A DNA stretch of 64,000 bases from CAMLQK01 sp035478775 (GTDB lineage: Bacteria > Patescibacteriota > Saccharimonadia > Saccharimonadales > UBA4665): the NCBI GenBank assembly GCA_035478775.1, contig DATIJG010000008.1, positions 66,624 to 130,623 of the forward strand, given 5' to 3'. The position numbers were made by a program, and so were the translations under genes. Of the stretch, positions 1-8,109 are shown piece after piece. Every line of letters begins with the position of its first letter. The first letter of the stretch is position 1. The notes beneath the pieces are model-generated. The model was not told where the DNA came from. It worked only from the letters and a program-made list of their open reading frames with translations, and searched no databases.

Positions 1-1346
1 AATGCCGTAGCGCTTGGTGTAGCGGTAGTAGAGTTAATGGACGGCAGCAATGCGGCAAGCGTTGTGCCTAGGAAAGCTGCGAGCACTAGGCCGCTAACTG
101 CCCGAAATGCAGTTTTAGGATCGTTCGCTAAGCGCCGGGCCGCAAGCAGCGATGAAGCGCTCGGAAGAAGCTTGCTTAATATCCGGGCCGAAACCATCGT
201 TAGCCATGGACCACCCACAACGAAGCCAGTCAGAATGAGGATAAGTCCTAGGTAAATTGGCGCCGCAATCGTTTCGTGAGTCGTCATAACGACCCCTAGT
301 ACGAACAATCCAATACCAGCTAGAAGCGGTAGGATGCGCCATACTTTAGGTGCTGGCGGCGTTGTTTTGCGGCTGACGCCCAGCGGCGAGATACGAACTC
401 TGCGCAGCGAAATAAGCGCAGCGACTGCTGAAGCTATAGGCACTAGGAAAAGCACTGCTGCGTAACCCAAAATGGTTGGCGTTACGTCACTCACAAAATA
501 ATGCCCGCCCGTAATGCTCGCTTTAGCAAGCGATGATTGTATAAGCTGGAAAACGCCTATTCCCAAAAGTGCACCAACTAAAGCACTCACGAGCGCATCT
601 ATAGAGGCGATGATATTCAATTGGTTTGGCGTGGCGCCCACAAGACGCAGCGCCGCAAAGCGCTCTTCACGCCGAGCTGCCGCCAAGCGAGTAGCTGTAC
701 CGATTAAGATGAGTATCGGAAATAAAAGCGCAATTGTGCCGAAGATGTAGGCATATCGGAAATAGCCAGTCCAGACATTCGTTTGAGGAGCCGTAGAAAT
801 GGTATTAACACCTATGGTCGTTGGCAGCGCTCGCAAGTCGGCAGGATTATAACCTATGAAGATCACCAATTCATCAGGGCTTGTCAGTGCTTCTTTGCCG
901 ATAACGCCTACTTGTTTGCCTGGGAAACGAGCCCCCAACATGCCGTAAGGTGTACTGCGTAACAGATTGGAAAGTGCGGGCGATGCATAATATTCACCAG
1001 CGGTTGGCATCTTAGAAATGCCGGGTAATACTGGCGCATCAGCACTCACCGCGGCGACTTCAAGCCGTTCAATTGTCTTGCCCTTAAATATGTCATTGTT
1101 ATAGTTCCATAAAAGCTTGCCTTGGGTGGTTGGCAGCGTCCTGCCGGATGACATGCTAGGGTCATCCGAGGCCTGCCCCGTCTTCTCCCACGCTGGTCGG
1201 TTATTCACTGCCTGAAATGCATGGAAGTCAGCAAGTGCCGCCAAAAGAATAGTTGTGCCAATGCCGACTGCGACCGCAGTAAGCAGCAACCGTGTGAATG
1301 CCTCTTTACCACTCCGAAGCGTCAGGCGTAAACCAAGGCCGAACAT
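1..1346 (-). CDS. ABC transporter permease, FtsX/MacB type (C-terminus off window)
   Basis: The minus-strand frame is open from an ATG at 1346 to the window edge (about 448 codons), so the C-terminus is missing. The translation begins MFGLGLRLTLRSGKEAF, then a hydrophobic helix, a roughly 160-residue extracytoplasmic stretch, and a cluster of membrane helices with a soluble loop containing AARREERFAALRLVGAT, which is typical of FtsX-domain permeases. The start codon shares one base with the TAA of the ATPase gene just upstream, so the two are translationally coupled. It probably forms an exporter of the antibiotic or lipid extrusion class with that ATPase, under the PadR regulator. The substrate cannot be told. 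Confidence 0.85.
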   Translation of the reverse strand, partial: MFGLGLRLTLRSGKEAFTRLLLTAVAVGIGTTILLAALADFHAFQAVNNRPAWEKTGQASDDPSMSSGRTLPTTQGKLLWNYNNDIFKGKTIERLEVAAVSADAPVLPGISKMPTAGEYYASPALSNLLRSTPYGMLGARFPGKQVGVIGKEALTSPDELVIFIGYNPADLRALPTTIGVNTISTAPQTNVWTGYFRYAYIFGTIALLFPILILIGTATRLAAARREERFAALRLVGATPNQLNIIASIDALVSALVGALLGIGVFQLIQSSLAKASITGGHYFVSDVTPTILGYAAVLFLVPIASAVAALISLRRVRISPLGVSRKTTPPAPKVWRILPLLAGIGLFVLGVVMTTHETIAAPIYLGLILILTGFVVGGPWLTMVSARILSKLLPSASSLLAARRLANDPKTAFRAVSGLVLAAFLGTTLAALLPSINSTTATPSATA

Positions 1347-2047
1347 TATCTGACCACCCCGGCTACGTGCTTGGCAGTGGTCGTAATGTTGCCGTCGCGC
1401 ACTGTAACTTCACGTTGGGCGTATGATGCTACTCGTGCATCATGAGTCACCAGTATAACAGTCGTATCTTCTTCGCGCGCAATATCTACCATTAAGTCCA
1501 TGACCTTCTCGCCCGTTAGAGAATCCAAAGCGCCTGTTGGTTCATCGGCAAAGAGTACTTTAGGTTGGATAACGAGTGCGCGGGCGAGGGCAACCCGCTG
1601 CGCCTGTCCACCTGAAAGTTCACCCGAACGTCGGCTCCCCAAACCTTCTAGCCCAAGCCGCTTCAGCCATGATTCTGCATGAATGTAAGCGTCTTTACGA
1701 GATACTTTGTCAAGCAGTAACGGCAAAGCAATATTGTCCGCAGCTGTAAGTTCCGGTACAAGCTGACCAAATTGGAAGACAAAACCAAAGGCTGTCCGTC
1801 GCAGTTCGGTACGAGCCGTTTCACCCAAAGTGTCCAGGCGTTTCCCGTCAAACCAGACCTCACCGCTATCCGGCACGAAGATACCAGCCAGGCAATGCAA
1901 TAGTGTCGATTTGCCAGACCCGCTCGGCCCCATGATCGCTACTATTTCGCCTTTTCGTATTGATAAATCTGCGCCTTGTAATGCGGCTGTCTGCCCGAAA
2001 TTTTTTTTGACATCCTTAGCTTGTAGTATATAGTCTCTGTCGCTCAC
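1346..2047 (-). CDS. ABC transporter ATP-binding protein (LolD/MacB-like)
   Basis: This is a 233-residue ATPase with all ABC motifs: Walker A GPSGSGKST (residues 40-48), signature LSGGQ (144-148), Walker B VLFADEP (164-170) and switch histidine in VTHD (about 202). The length and the short Q-loop region match the MacB/LolD/BceA group, which pairs with FtsX-type permeases, and such a permease follows directly. Its start lies 32 bp inside the upstream PadR gene, so PadR, ATPase and permease form one compact operon. It powers export or extraction of an unknown hydrophobic substrate. Confidence 0.93.
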   Translation of the reverse strand: MSDRDYILQAKDVKKNFGQTAALQGADLSIRKGEIVAIMGPSGSGKSTLLHCLAGIFVPDSGEVWFDGKRLDTLGETARTELRRTAFGFVFQFGQLVPELTAADNIALPLLLDKVSRKDAYIHAESWLKRLGLEGLGSRRSGELSGGQAQRVALARALVIQPKVLFADEPTGALDSLTGEKVMDLMVDIAREEDTTVILVTHDARVASYAQREVTVRDGNITTTAKHVAGVVR

Positions 2048-2570
2048 CGAGTATCTCCTTTGTTAGTGTTTGTAAACGTGCTGACGTTATATCAATCCAA
2101 CGTAGGTCAGCCTCTAAGTGGAACAGCGCATAATCCGCCTGAAGCGATTGGGCAAAGTCACCCATGCGGCGTTTTTCAGTAAGTTCGCGCATGCGTGCCA
2201 GGTGGGCAGCGCGTTGGGCATCCAAATAGATGTTTGGCTCCTTATCGAGAAGAATGGCAGTAACTACTTTGATAAATAGGATAGTCTGAGTGTCTGATTT
2301 CAAAAGTTCCGGCTGGACCAGCCACGCTTCCAGGTCTTTTCGCCCTAGAGGAGTAATGATGTATTGTTTTCGCTCAGGACCGCCACTCTCGTCAAGCATC
2401 TCTTTTGTGGCTATTTTCTTGTCGCGAAGCAATCGGGCCAGCGTGGCATACACTTGCCCAAATGCGAGCAACTTTCCACGCCCATAGAGGGCATCGTAGG
2501 CCTGCTTCAGATCATATCCGTAGCTAGGCCGTTGATCGAGCATGCCAAGCAGAGCATAAGAGGTTGTCAT
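2016..2570 (-). CDS. PadR family transcriptional regulator
   Basis: The 184-residue protein starts MTTSYALLGMLDQRPSYGYDLK, the classic PadR winged-helix opening, and continues with GQVYATLARLLRDKKIA (recognition helix and wing) and GRKDLEAWL, followed by the alpha-helical dimerisation half (PadR_C/Vir-like). It heads the ABC exporter operon and overlaps the ATPase gene by 32 bp. A perfect inverted repeat lies 4 bp before its start codon and covers the -10 box, so autorepression relieved by a ligand is likely. There is no Shine-Dalgarno; the -10 box is 7 nt from the ATG, which predicts a leaderless mRNA. Confidence 0.9.
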   Translation of the reverse strand: MTTSYALLGMLDQRPSYGYDLKQAYDALYGRGKLLAFGQVYATLARLLRDKKIATKEMLDESGGPERKQYIITPLGRKDLEAWLVQPELLKSDTQTILFIKVVTAILLDKEPNIYLDAQRAAHLARMRELTEKRRMGDFAQSLQADYALFHLEADLRWIDITSARLQTLTKEILGERQRLYTTS

Positions 2571-2606
2571 ATTCGTAACTATACACTCGGTGTATAGTTA
2601 CGTCAA
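2571..2606 (-). promoter_or_regulatory. Promoter and PadR-type operator of the exporter operon
   Basis: On the minus strand TTGACG (2601-2606), a 17-bp spacer and TATAGT (2578-2583) make a good sigma-70 promoter. The -10 box ends 7 nt before the ATG at 2570. A perfect 13-bp inverted repeat with a 3-nt centre (arms 2574-2586 and 2590-2602, arm sequence CGTAACTATACAC) lies between the -35 and the start and covers the -10. This placement fits an operator for the encoded PadR protein. Confidence 0.8.
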
Positions 2607-2722
2607 TCAAATATGTAGAGAAAGGAAGAATTTCCACGACTTCTTGATCAATATGTAATTATTTCCTTATACGCCTCTAATTACCTGACTGCGTACTAAA
2701 GGGAAGGAAGTCAAACTTTTTT

Positions 2723-2762
2723 AACAGAGGCAACCCATACGAACGAGTCAAAAACTCGTTCG
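2723..2762 (+). repeat. AACAGAGG-N10-hairpin repeat, copy 1
   Basis: AACAGAGG (2723-2730) is followed after 10 nt by a perfect stem, GAACGAGT (2741-2748), with loop CAAAA and ACTCGTTC (2754-2761). A second copy at 10435-10473 has the same box, spacing and loop position, with a compensated change in the stem. A third, more divergent hairpin at the same spacing occurs at 18094-18139. Confidence 0.55.
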
Positions 2763-2947
2763 TTGAAGACATTGGTAAATGGGTGGCGCACATGTTCTTG
2801 AATCCAAACACATACTTAGGAAATGCGGTCGAGATTGCTGGCGATGCGATAACGTTCGACAAGATGGTCGCTGCTTATCGGAAGGTCTACGGCAAAACAC
2901 CGATGAGTATCAATGAGCAATTTATCGCTAAACGGAAAGCCGGGTAG
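2729..2947 (+). pseudogene. C-terminal remnant of an NmrA-like/NAD(P)-binding protein
   Basis: A plus-strand frame without a start codon runs to a TAG at 2945-2947. The stretch reads VEDIGKWVAHMFLNPNTYLG, then NAVEIAGDAITFDKMVAAYR and a C-terminus around KVYGKTP. This resembles the end of NmrA-like atypical short-chain dehydrogenases (pattern VEDIG.., ..G..IELAGD.LT). The N-terminal Rossmann part is absent, so this is a truncated remnant. It starts right after the AACAGAGG box at 2723, suggesting that the break is at an island junction. The family call is by eye. Confidence 0.45.
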
Positions 2948-3203
2948 GGGTCAATATGTTTGAGCCGTAAGGTGTCTTCAAAGATAGCTCCTTGCTGCGC
3001 TCCATGGCTAGAAGGAGGCATCTACCTGCCGTTAAATTTGCTAACGAGCGCAAATACTATTGATGGAAATGGAGAGTGTGGATCTCTCCCAGTGGCAGTG
3101 CTAAGCTCAGCCGCATCTTCTGGGCCAAATCGCGTCATTCCCCCAGCCCAGAGTTATCCAGTGCTATTATAGAGGATTATGACCAGGGAACGCTAAGGAG
3201 ATC
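2948..3203. other. Intergenic region with little content
   Basis: No convincing gene is seen. A minus-strand frame at 3022-3138 could encode 38 residues (MTRFGPEDAAELSTATGR...), but it lacks a well-placed ribosome binding site and may be a remnant. A TATTAT box near 3161-3166 could serve as the -10 of the downstream plus-strand gene. Confidence 0.3.
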
Positions 3204-3947
3204 ATGATGAGCAAGCGGTTTAAAGAAACGGCGGTTCGCTTTGTGTGCGAAATCGGCGCACTTAGGACTAACGACATGGAAAGTCATGTGAACGGACCTG
3301 ACGGGCTTATACATAGAAGAGATCATGCCGCGAAAGTGTTGAGCAAAATAATGTTCACGAGAATTGAACAAATAAAGTTCTCTGGCAGAGACACACACAA
3401 AGATTTTTCGTGGCGGCCTGATGACCTGCATGCAGCAATTGGCGTTCCGTTCCGTTTTAAACATCGCTATCAGCCAGAAAACATACAGCAATCATTACAG
3501 ACACTCGCAAGCTTTATTACCTATAATGGCCTCCACAAGGATGAGCGCGTACGAGTCGTTGGAGGCTTAACTCATCGGCCTTTTGCTATAGCGGCTAAGC
3601 GTTATTATGGCTTTCATACTGCGCCAATCCCAGTAAACCCAAAAATAGACCTAACGATACACAACTTTTACAATCATGCAGAATTCGGCTTAGATCCGTT
3701 TGAAGTAGCAACTGCCCATGAAGTAGATAAGGCTGCACAAGCATGCGACTTACTCGGTATGCATCGCCAGGCCAATCAGTCACCGGCTCTCTTCGCTTAT
3801 ATGCCCACTGAAGAATTCCTAGATCAATACGGCAATACAGAAGCACAAGCCTGGCGAGCAGATCCGCCACGCATACATGAAATTCAACCATTTAGTATAT
3901 TCGGCTACCCCGTAATACCGGATGACGTTAAAATTCGTGGCAGATAG
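3204..3947 (+). CDS. Hypothetical protein, first gene of the putative RiPP cassette
   Basis: This encodes 247 residues with no family I recognise. AAGGAG lies just before the start, so this gene does use a Shine-Dalgarno; a second ATG follows at 3207. The protein is soluble and histidine- and aromatic-rich (for example GGLTHRPFAIAAKRYYGF and NFYNHAEFGLDPFEVATAHE), with no signal peptide or membrane helix. It sits 72 bp upstream of a small acidic precursor-like peptide and an asparagine-synthetase-like enzyme on the same strand, so it may act in the same pathway. It does not show the Cys-His-Asp layout expected of a lasso leader peptidase. Confidence 0.7.
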   Translation: MMSKRFKETAVRFVCEIGALRTNDMESHVNGPDGLIHRRDHAAKVLSKIMFTRIEQIKFSGRDTHKDFSWRPDDLHAAIGVPFRFKHRYQPENIQQSLQTLASFITYNGLHKDERVRVVGGLTHRPFAIAAKRYYGFHTAPIPVNPKIDLTIHNFYNHAEFGLDPFEVATAHEVDKAAQACDLLGMHRQANQSPALFAYMPTEEFLDQYGNTEAQAWRADPPRIHEIQPFSIFGYPVIPDDVKIRGR

Positions 3948-4019
3948 AAGATTAGTCCTACGGAAACCTATACTCATAACGCGCAAAAGAGTACAATATC
4001 AGTGAAATAGGAGGTGTGC

Positions 4020-4274
4020 ATGACGCTAGGAACCGCAGAAACAGGTGTAAATTTTCCCTTCGACCCTCATGGGTTAATTGATACAGCACCGATACAATCA
4101 ATTACTGAGTTTGTGCCAGAGGCAGAAACTGTTGAGGCGGAGCGTGAAGCATTTGCTCAACTAATAGCAGAAATTGATAGCGTAGTATCGCCCGAACTTG
4201 AAGAAGAACTCAGCACCCTTACTATGTGTAAGGGTTCCAAAGCATATGATGGTGCGTTTCCAGTCAAAAAGTAG
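4020..4274 (+). CDS. Small acidic peptide, candidate lasso-type RiPP precursor
   Basis: The 84-residue ORF uses the ATG at 4020, placed 5 nt after a strong AGGAGG (4009-4014); an upstream in-frame GTG at 4014 lies inside that SD. Residues 1-69 are acidic and leader-like. The end, STLTM then CKGSKAYDGAFPVKK, satisfies two known lasso rules: Thr at position -2 of the proposed cleavage site (T68) and an acceptor Asp at core position 8 (D77), with Cys as core residue 1. An asparagine-synthetase-like cyclase gene follows 20 bp downstream. The leader is long for a lasso precursor and lacks a clear YxxP motif. Precursor status is inference. Confidence 0.45.
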   Translation: MTLGTAETGVNFPFDPHGLIDTAPIQSITEFVPEAETVEAEREAFAQLIAEIDSVVSPELEEELSTLTMCKGSKAYDGAFPVKK

Positions 4275-4294
4275 TACGCCGACAGTAACCCTAC

Positions 4295-5884
4295 ATGGCA
4301 TTTCTGCACTTATCTTGGGATATACAGCATCATAATCAGAAATATGCCTATAGAACCCAGCGGATCAACGGATATTACGTTGTCACCGATGTAGCTACCA
4401 ACAAAACAATCGTCAGGCTTCGAATACGGGATGATTATCCTGGAACCTTTTGTGTTCATGAAGAGTCAGGCGCAATTTTCTGCGGCTATGGGCCACAGAA
4501 GGCGGGCAAAGATGAAGAGTTCTTGCACCTTAGACTAGCTTCAGACGGCAGCATTACGATCCAAAGAGATCTTCTGTGCACGCTGGCTCTTTTTTATGGT
4601 TATGATGGCTCGACTTTCACCGTAAGTAACAATTTTCACAGTGCATGGGATACGCTTACTAAGCACACACTCGATAAAGCGGCGCTTGCAGAATGGCTTT
4701 TGCCCGACCTTAGCTGGCGTCGGCAAACATCATGTATGGAGATCCATACCTTAAATGAACTTGAAAAACTGAATTTTAGAAATGGCAAGCTAAAACTATC
4801 ACCTGGACCAGCACGTACTTGGATGGCTTCCCGGGATGCGCCTCCGAGTAATCCTCACGATTTTATTTCGGTTTTAGAAAAACATGCTGACGTTACCATA
4901 GAGCGTTTTGGCAAATATTTCGACGCAGCTGTTTTCGAACTAAGTGGCGGTCTTGATTCCTCGTTCTTGCCTCTATATATAAGCCAGAAGCACCCCGGTG
5001 CTGTCAAGCGTGCAAGCTCTATGTTACTTACTGGGCACTTTCGGGAAACACAGGCCGAAAAACTTGGAGCGCTGGATCAGCGTATCCACCCCGAGTGGTT
5101 TTATGTGTCATTTGACGATCCAGCGTGCCGACCCATGCAGGATGCCGTTACTACACGCAAATTTGCAGTACGAAATTATTGGGCACCAGGATTCGAGGAA
5201 CTACTAGAACATTATGCCTCACAGCTCTCGGCAAAAGGCTGTCGCATCATTTTTACTGGCGACGGAGGTGATGAACTTTTTGACAACATGACTGATATTG
5301 AAGACTCCCTAGGACTTGGCAAAGCAGCAAGTGAAAGGCGTCTCTCAGAGTCGCTTACACCTTTCCATACCGAGATATTCCGTAGTGCCTGGCGTACCGC
5401 CGCACTCCAAGCAAAATTCATGAACTATCCCCAATTAGCAGTTAACGTACATAGAGCCTTACCGCTGCGTAATGTCTTTATTGAGCACGGCATATGGCCT
5501 ATAAGTCCATTCATAAATAAAGAGCTCTACTATTTCTGCCAAGGGCTACCAATACGCTATCGCGCAAACAAAAATATTTTTCGCGCTTATTCTCAGGCAA
5601 AGCGCCTACCAGCATGTATCTACAATCCTCGAGCCGACGAGCATCCCGGCAACTTTCTAGATGAGCTCTACTTATCAGGTTACTACAATGAACTTATTGA
5701 CTACTTCTGTACTCATGGGATGGTAGTAAATCATTTCGGCTATATTGACAAAAACGTCCTGCTAAAAACCCTCCTTGGCTGCTTCAGCGGGACTCTCAAA
5801 GCCGAAGAGAGAAGCAAGGCTATTTTTCTTACCCATCTATGGTTGCAAGCAGAAATAGGGCTAACGCAATTTAAGGAGACTTAG
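4295..5884 (+). CDS. Asparagine-synthetase-like ATP-dependent amide ligase (lasso cyclase-like)
   Basis: The 529-residue protein carries the AsnB synthetase PPi-loop SGGLDSS (217-223) and the second family motif FTGDGGDELF (320-329), so an ATP-adenylating amide synthetase is well supported. The N-terminal ~190 residues look like a glutaminase-type domain, but the protein starts MAFLHLSW and so lacks the Cys2 nucleophile. Lasso peptide cyclases (McjC type) and beta-lactam synthetases share this feature and do not use glutamine. The neighbour encodes a peptide whose C-terminus fits a lasso core. No obvious leader peptidase (B protein) is next to it, so the exact product is uncertain. No SD is visible; it is probably coupled to the upstream gene. 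Confidence 0.8.
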   Translation: MAFLHLSWDIQHHNQKYAYRTQRINGYYVVTDVATNKTIVRLRIRDDYPGTFCVHEESGAIFCGYGPQKAGKDEEFLHLRLASDGSITIQRDLLCTLALFYGYDGSTFTVSNNFHSAWDTLTKHTLDKAALAEWLLPDLSWRRQTSCMEIHTLNELEKLNFRNGKLKLSPGPARTWMASRDAPPSNPHDFISVLEKHADVTIERFGKYFDAAVFELSGGLDSSFLPLYISQKHPGAVKRASSMLLTGHFRETQAEKLGALDQRIHPEWFYVSFDDPACRPMQDAVTTRKFAVRNYWAPGFEELLEHYASQLSAKGCRIIFTGDGGDELFDNMTDIEDSLGLGKAASERRLSESLTPFHTEIFRSAWRTAALQAKFMNYPQLAVNVHRALPLRNVFIEHGIWPISPFINKELYYFCQGLPIRYRANKNIFRAYSQAKRLPACIYNPRADEHPGNFLDELYLSGYYNELIDYFCTHGMVVNHFGYIDKNVLLKTLLGCFSGTLKAEERSKAIFLTHLWLQAEIGLTQFKET

Positions 5885-5931
5885 GTGCCGTACAAGCTAT
5901 CTTAGCGCGTGCTACGTCTCAGAATTGGAGA

Positions 5932-5996
5932 CATCTTCGTATCTGTCGCCGATCTTGGCAGCCCTAAGCGCACTGAGTTCAAACTTTTAACAGGGG
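5932..5996 (-). repeat. Degenerate tRNA-Trp 3'-end/att-like repeat, copy a
   Basis: On the plus strand it shares CTTCGTATCTGT, CTTGGCAG, CCTAAG, TTCAAAC and TTTTAACAG with copy b at 12818-12878. Read on the minus strand it contains GGGCTGCCAAG followed by ACAGATACGA, resembling the acceptor end (CTGCCA) and flank of the intact tRNA-Trp at 18166-18241. It lies just after the 3' end of the Nudix gene. Confidence 0.5.
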
Positions 5997-6005
5997 TGTC
6001 TTACA

Positions 6006-6413
6006 CTATTTGCGGCTGTTTTCGATTGCCCTGACCATCCACTCGCTCCTGAGTTGATCATCTTTTTGCAGTTGGTATATCTCATCAAGACTAAACCACT
6101 GCGCATCCAAGATCTCTTCTGGCTGGACCGACAATGCACCGCCTACGATATGAGCCGTAAAGATATGAAACTCCCGTTCACGTTCGGGTATTGCTTCAGA
6201 GAATATTTCTTTGTCGGCTACGACTACGAGCCCTGTCTCTTCTTCAACTTCGCGTACAGCCGCATTGATGGTGGACTCGCCTGGATCAACATGGCCAGCT
6301 GGCAAGTTCCATTTTCCATAAACTTTGGGAAGTTTCTCTTGAACTAGAAGATACTTGCCGTCTTTTTGGAGTAGACAACCTGCAACAAGCTTGAGCGTTT
6401 GTGAATTTGACAT
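6006..6413 (-). CDS. Nudix hydrolase
   Basis: The 135-residue protein carries a complete Nudix box, G40 HVDPG E46 then R54-E55-V-E-E-E-T-G61, matching GX5EX7REUXEEXGU. This metal site hydrolyses nucleoside diphosphate-linked compounds. The size equals a bare Nudix domain. The surrounding WNLPAGH and the later DAQWFSLDEI are typical of MutT/NudI-like housecleaning enzymes, but the substrate cannot be assigned. It is a single minus-strand gene between the RiPP-like cassette and the MFS pump, followed directly by an att-like repeat, so it probably belongs to the mobile accessory set. Confidence 0.9.
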   Translation of the reverse strand: MSNSQTLKLVAGCLLQKDGKYLLVQEKLPKVYGKWNLPAGHVDPGESTINAAVREVEEETGLVVVADKEIFSEAIPEREREFHIFTAHIVGGALSVQPEEILDAQWFSLDEIYQLQKDDQLRSEWMVRAIENSRK

Positions 6414-6592
6414 ACATGCATAATAGCACGAGATTGTCGCTCTTTAGCTGGCTGCTTTTAGCACTGGCCGGACAATAGCATCAATCTCAAGGTATTCGCA
6501 CTATTTCCGTGGTCCTATTAGATACGCTTGAATTCACTTACTACAAAGGCAAGGTTGCCATTGCTGGCCCTTTGGAACGCAAAGACTTATTG
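6414..6592. other. Intergenic region with a decayed open frame
   Basis: The plus strand is open without a start codon from about 6479 and reads through VVLLDTLEFTYYKGKVAIAG and PLERKDLL into the end of the MFS gene on the other strand. The residue pattern looks protein-like, but I do not recognise the family. It is probably a gene fragment left by recombination. Confidence 0.3.
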
Positions 6593-7966
6593 TCAGGCCT
6601 CATGAGCATATCCCGGCAGCAATAGACCAGCTATCGCACCGAGTAACGACAACCCGGCGCTAGCGCCAATTGCAGCCGCAAATCCATCACTAAATAGCTG
6701 TAGTGATCCGTATGAACCCATTTGAGCAAACACCGCAACGACTACCGCAACGCCAAATACTCCGCCGAGTTGGCGAAGTACACTATACACGCCTGATGCT
6801 TGCCCAATTTGGGGCGGTTCCACAGCGCTAACTACTGCATGCTGAGAGGCTGGTACGGCTAGAGATACACCTGCTCCGGCAATAGTGAGCGGTATAATAA
6901 GCATAAGATAGCTAGGGTGATGTGGAGCCAGGAGGGCAATTGACCCCATGCCAATTGCTTGCATAGTGAGTCCGCTCACCAAAAGAGATCGTTCGCCGAC
7001 CCGCTTGATAAGCGTCCCTGCGATAGGCCCGATAAAAAACAATGTTGCTGTCCATGGAAGCAAGCGAAGCCCTGCACCGAGTGGATCATAATGTTCGGCT
7101 GTCTGCAAAAATTGCGCTACAAAGAAGAGCGCACCAAACATTGAACTGTAGAGAAAAAAGGTTGCGGTATTACCGGCTGAAAAAGCTCGCAGTCGGAATA
7201 GTCGTATCTGTAGCATTGGTTGAGCTACGTGCAGTTCCCATAATGCGAATGCTATAAGTGTTAATAACCCCGCGATCAATGCTCCGGTAATTTCAACATT
7301 GCCCCATCCTAAAGAGCTACTGCGAATGAGCCCCCAAGTAATGCCAAAAATGCCAACAGTCATGAGCGCTATACCAACGAAATCGAGTTTAAGTTCAGTT
7401 TTATCGCTCTCGCGTAGCTTTGTCAGTATAAGCGGAGTTACAATAATCCCAACCGGTACATTAATCCAAAAAATCCATTGCCAGGATATACCTTGCACAA
7501 CTGCTCCACCGACGACTGGTCCGCTTAATATCGCTAAACCAGTAATACTCGCAAAAAGCCCGAGTGCTTTGGCACGCTGTTCTTTAGGAAAAGCCGAGCT
7601 TAATAACGCTAATGCAAGCGGCATGACAAAAGCTGCGCCAACTCCTTGGACGACACGTGCTGCGATGAGCGCGTTAGCGCCAGGAGCTAAGGCGCAAGCG
7701 GCAGAGGCAAGTGTAAAGAGAGTGAGGCCCGAAGCAAACACGCGTCGTCTCCCAAACCGTTCACCCAGTGCAGAGCCGAGCATTATTAATACTGCGAAAC
7801 TCAAAGTGTACGCTGTAACCATCCAACCCAGTGCCGATATTGATGCTCCTAATTTAAGCCGGATTGCATTAAGAGCTGTCGTTACAACAAGTGTATCTAA
7901 CGCTACCATAAAAGAAGCAATACCAGTAAGCAGTAATGTCCAGCTTCTGAGTCGTTTTTCGTCCAT
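6593..7966 (-). CDS. MFS drug efflux transporter, DHA2/EmrB-QacA type
   Basis: The preferred start is the ATG at 7966 (MDEKRLRSWTLLLTGIASFM), which follows an AGGAAGCGAG-like SD. This gives 457 residues and about 14 membrane helices. Recognisable motifs are ALDTLVVTTALNAI in helix 1, GERFGRRRVF (motif A) and ILSGPVVGGAV (antiporter motif C), all typical of the 14-TMS proton-coupled multidrug pumps. The longer frame to 8065 would run into an inverted repeat and is unlikely. The gene follows the hydrolase gene on the same strand, with 143 bp between them, and may confer resistance to a toxic compound. Confidence 0.88.
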   Translation of the reverse strand: MDEKRLRSWTLLLTGIASFMVALDTLVVTTALNAIRLKLGASISALGWMVTAYTLSFAVLIMLGSALGERFGRRRVFASGLTLFTLASAACALAPGANALIAARVVQGVGAAFVMPLALALLSSAFPKEQRAKALGLFASITGLAILSGPVVGGAVVQGISWQWIFWINVPVGIIVTPLILTKLRESDKTELKLDFVGIALMTVGIFGITWGLIRSSSLGWGNVEITGALIAGLLTLIAFALWELHVAQPMLQIRLFRLRAFSAGNTATFFLYSSMFGALFFVAQFLQTAEHYDPLGAGLRLLPWTATLFFIGPIAGTLIKRVGERSLLVSGLTMQAIGMGSIALLAPHHPSYLMLIIPLTIAGAGVSLAVPASQHAVVSAVEPPQIGQASGVYSVLRQLGGVFGVAVVVAVFAQMGSYGSLQLFSDGFAAAIGASAGLSLLGAIAGLLLPGYAHEA

Positions 7967-8054
7967 ATATTCTCGCTTCCTATATTCGTGAATGACTAGG
8001 TTGGGCATGAAACGCAGCCAAACTGCATAGCAGGCTGCAGTGATCCACAAACCG

Positions 8055-8091
8055 CTCCTAGACACGGAACGTTACATGCAGTGTCTAGGAG
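8055..8091. repeat. Perfect 11-bp inverted repeat between hydrolase and MFS genes
   Basis: Arms CTCCTAGACAC (8055-8065) and GTGTCTAGGAG (8081-8091) pair perfectly around a 15-nt loop that contains AACGTT. No strong T-tract follows on the minus strand. It could be a weak terminator for the hydrolase gene or a regulator site for the MFS gene. Confidence 0.6.
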
Positions 8092-8109
8092 GCGTCGTGG
8101 GCTACGGGC

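Noticed and set aside
2677..2862. Minus-strand 61-codon ORF opposite the NmrA-like remnant
   Set aside because: The plus strand carries recognisable protein homology there; the minus frame is probably its shadow, although its end shares LPLL with other repeat copies.
3204..3947. The unknown protein as a lasso leader peptidase (B protein)
   Set aside because: It has only two or three Cys and no visible Cys-His-Asp arrangement or RRE pattern, so no such call is made.
7299..7991. Long plus-strand open frame of about 230 codons
   Set aside because: It is antisense to the MFS gene; the minus strand gives clear membrane helices and MFS motifs, while this frame has no family features or start signals.
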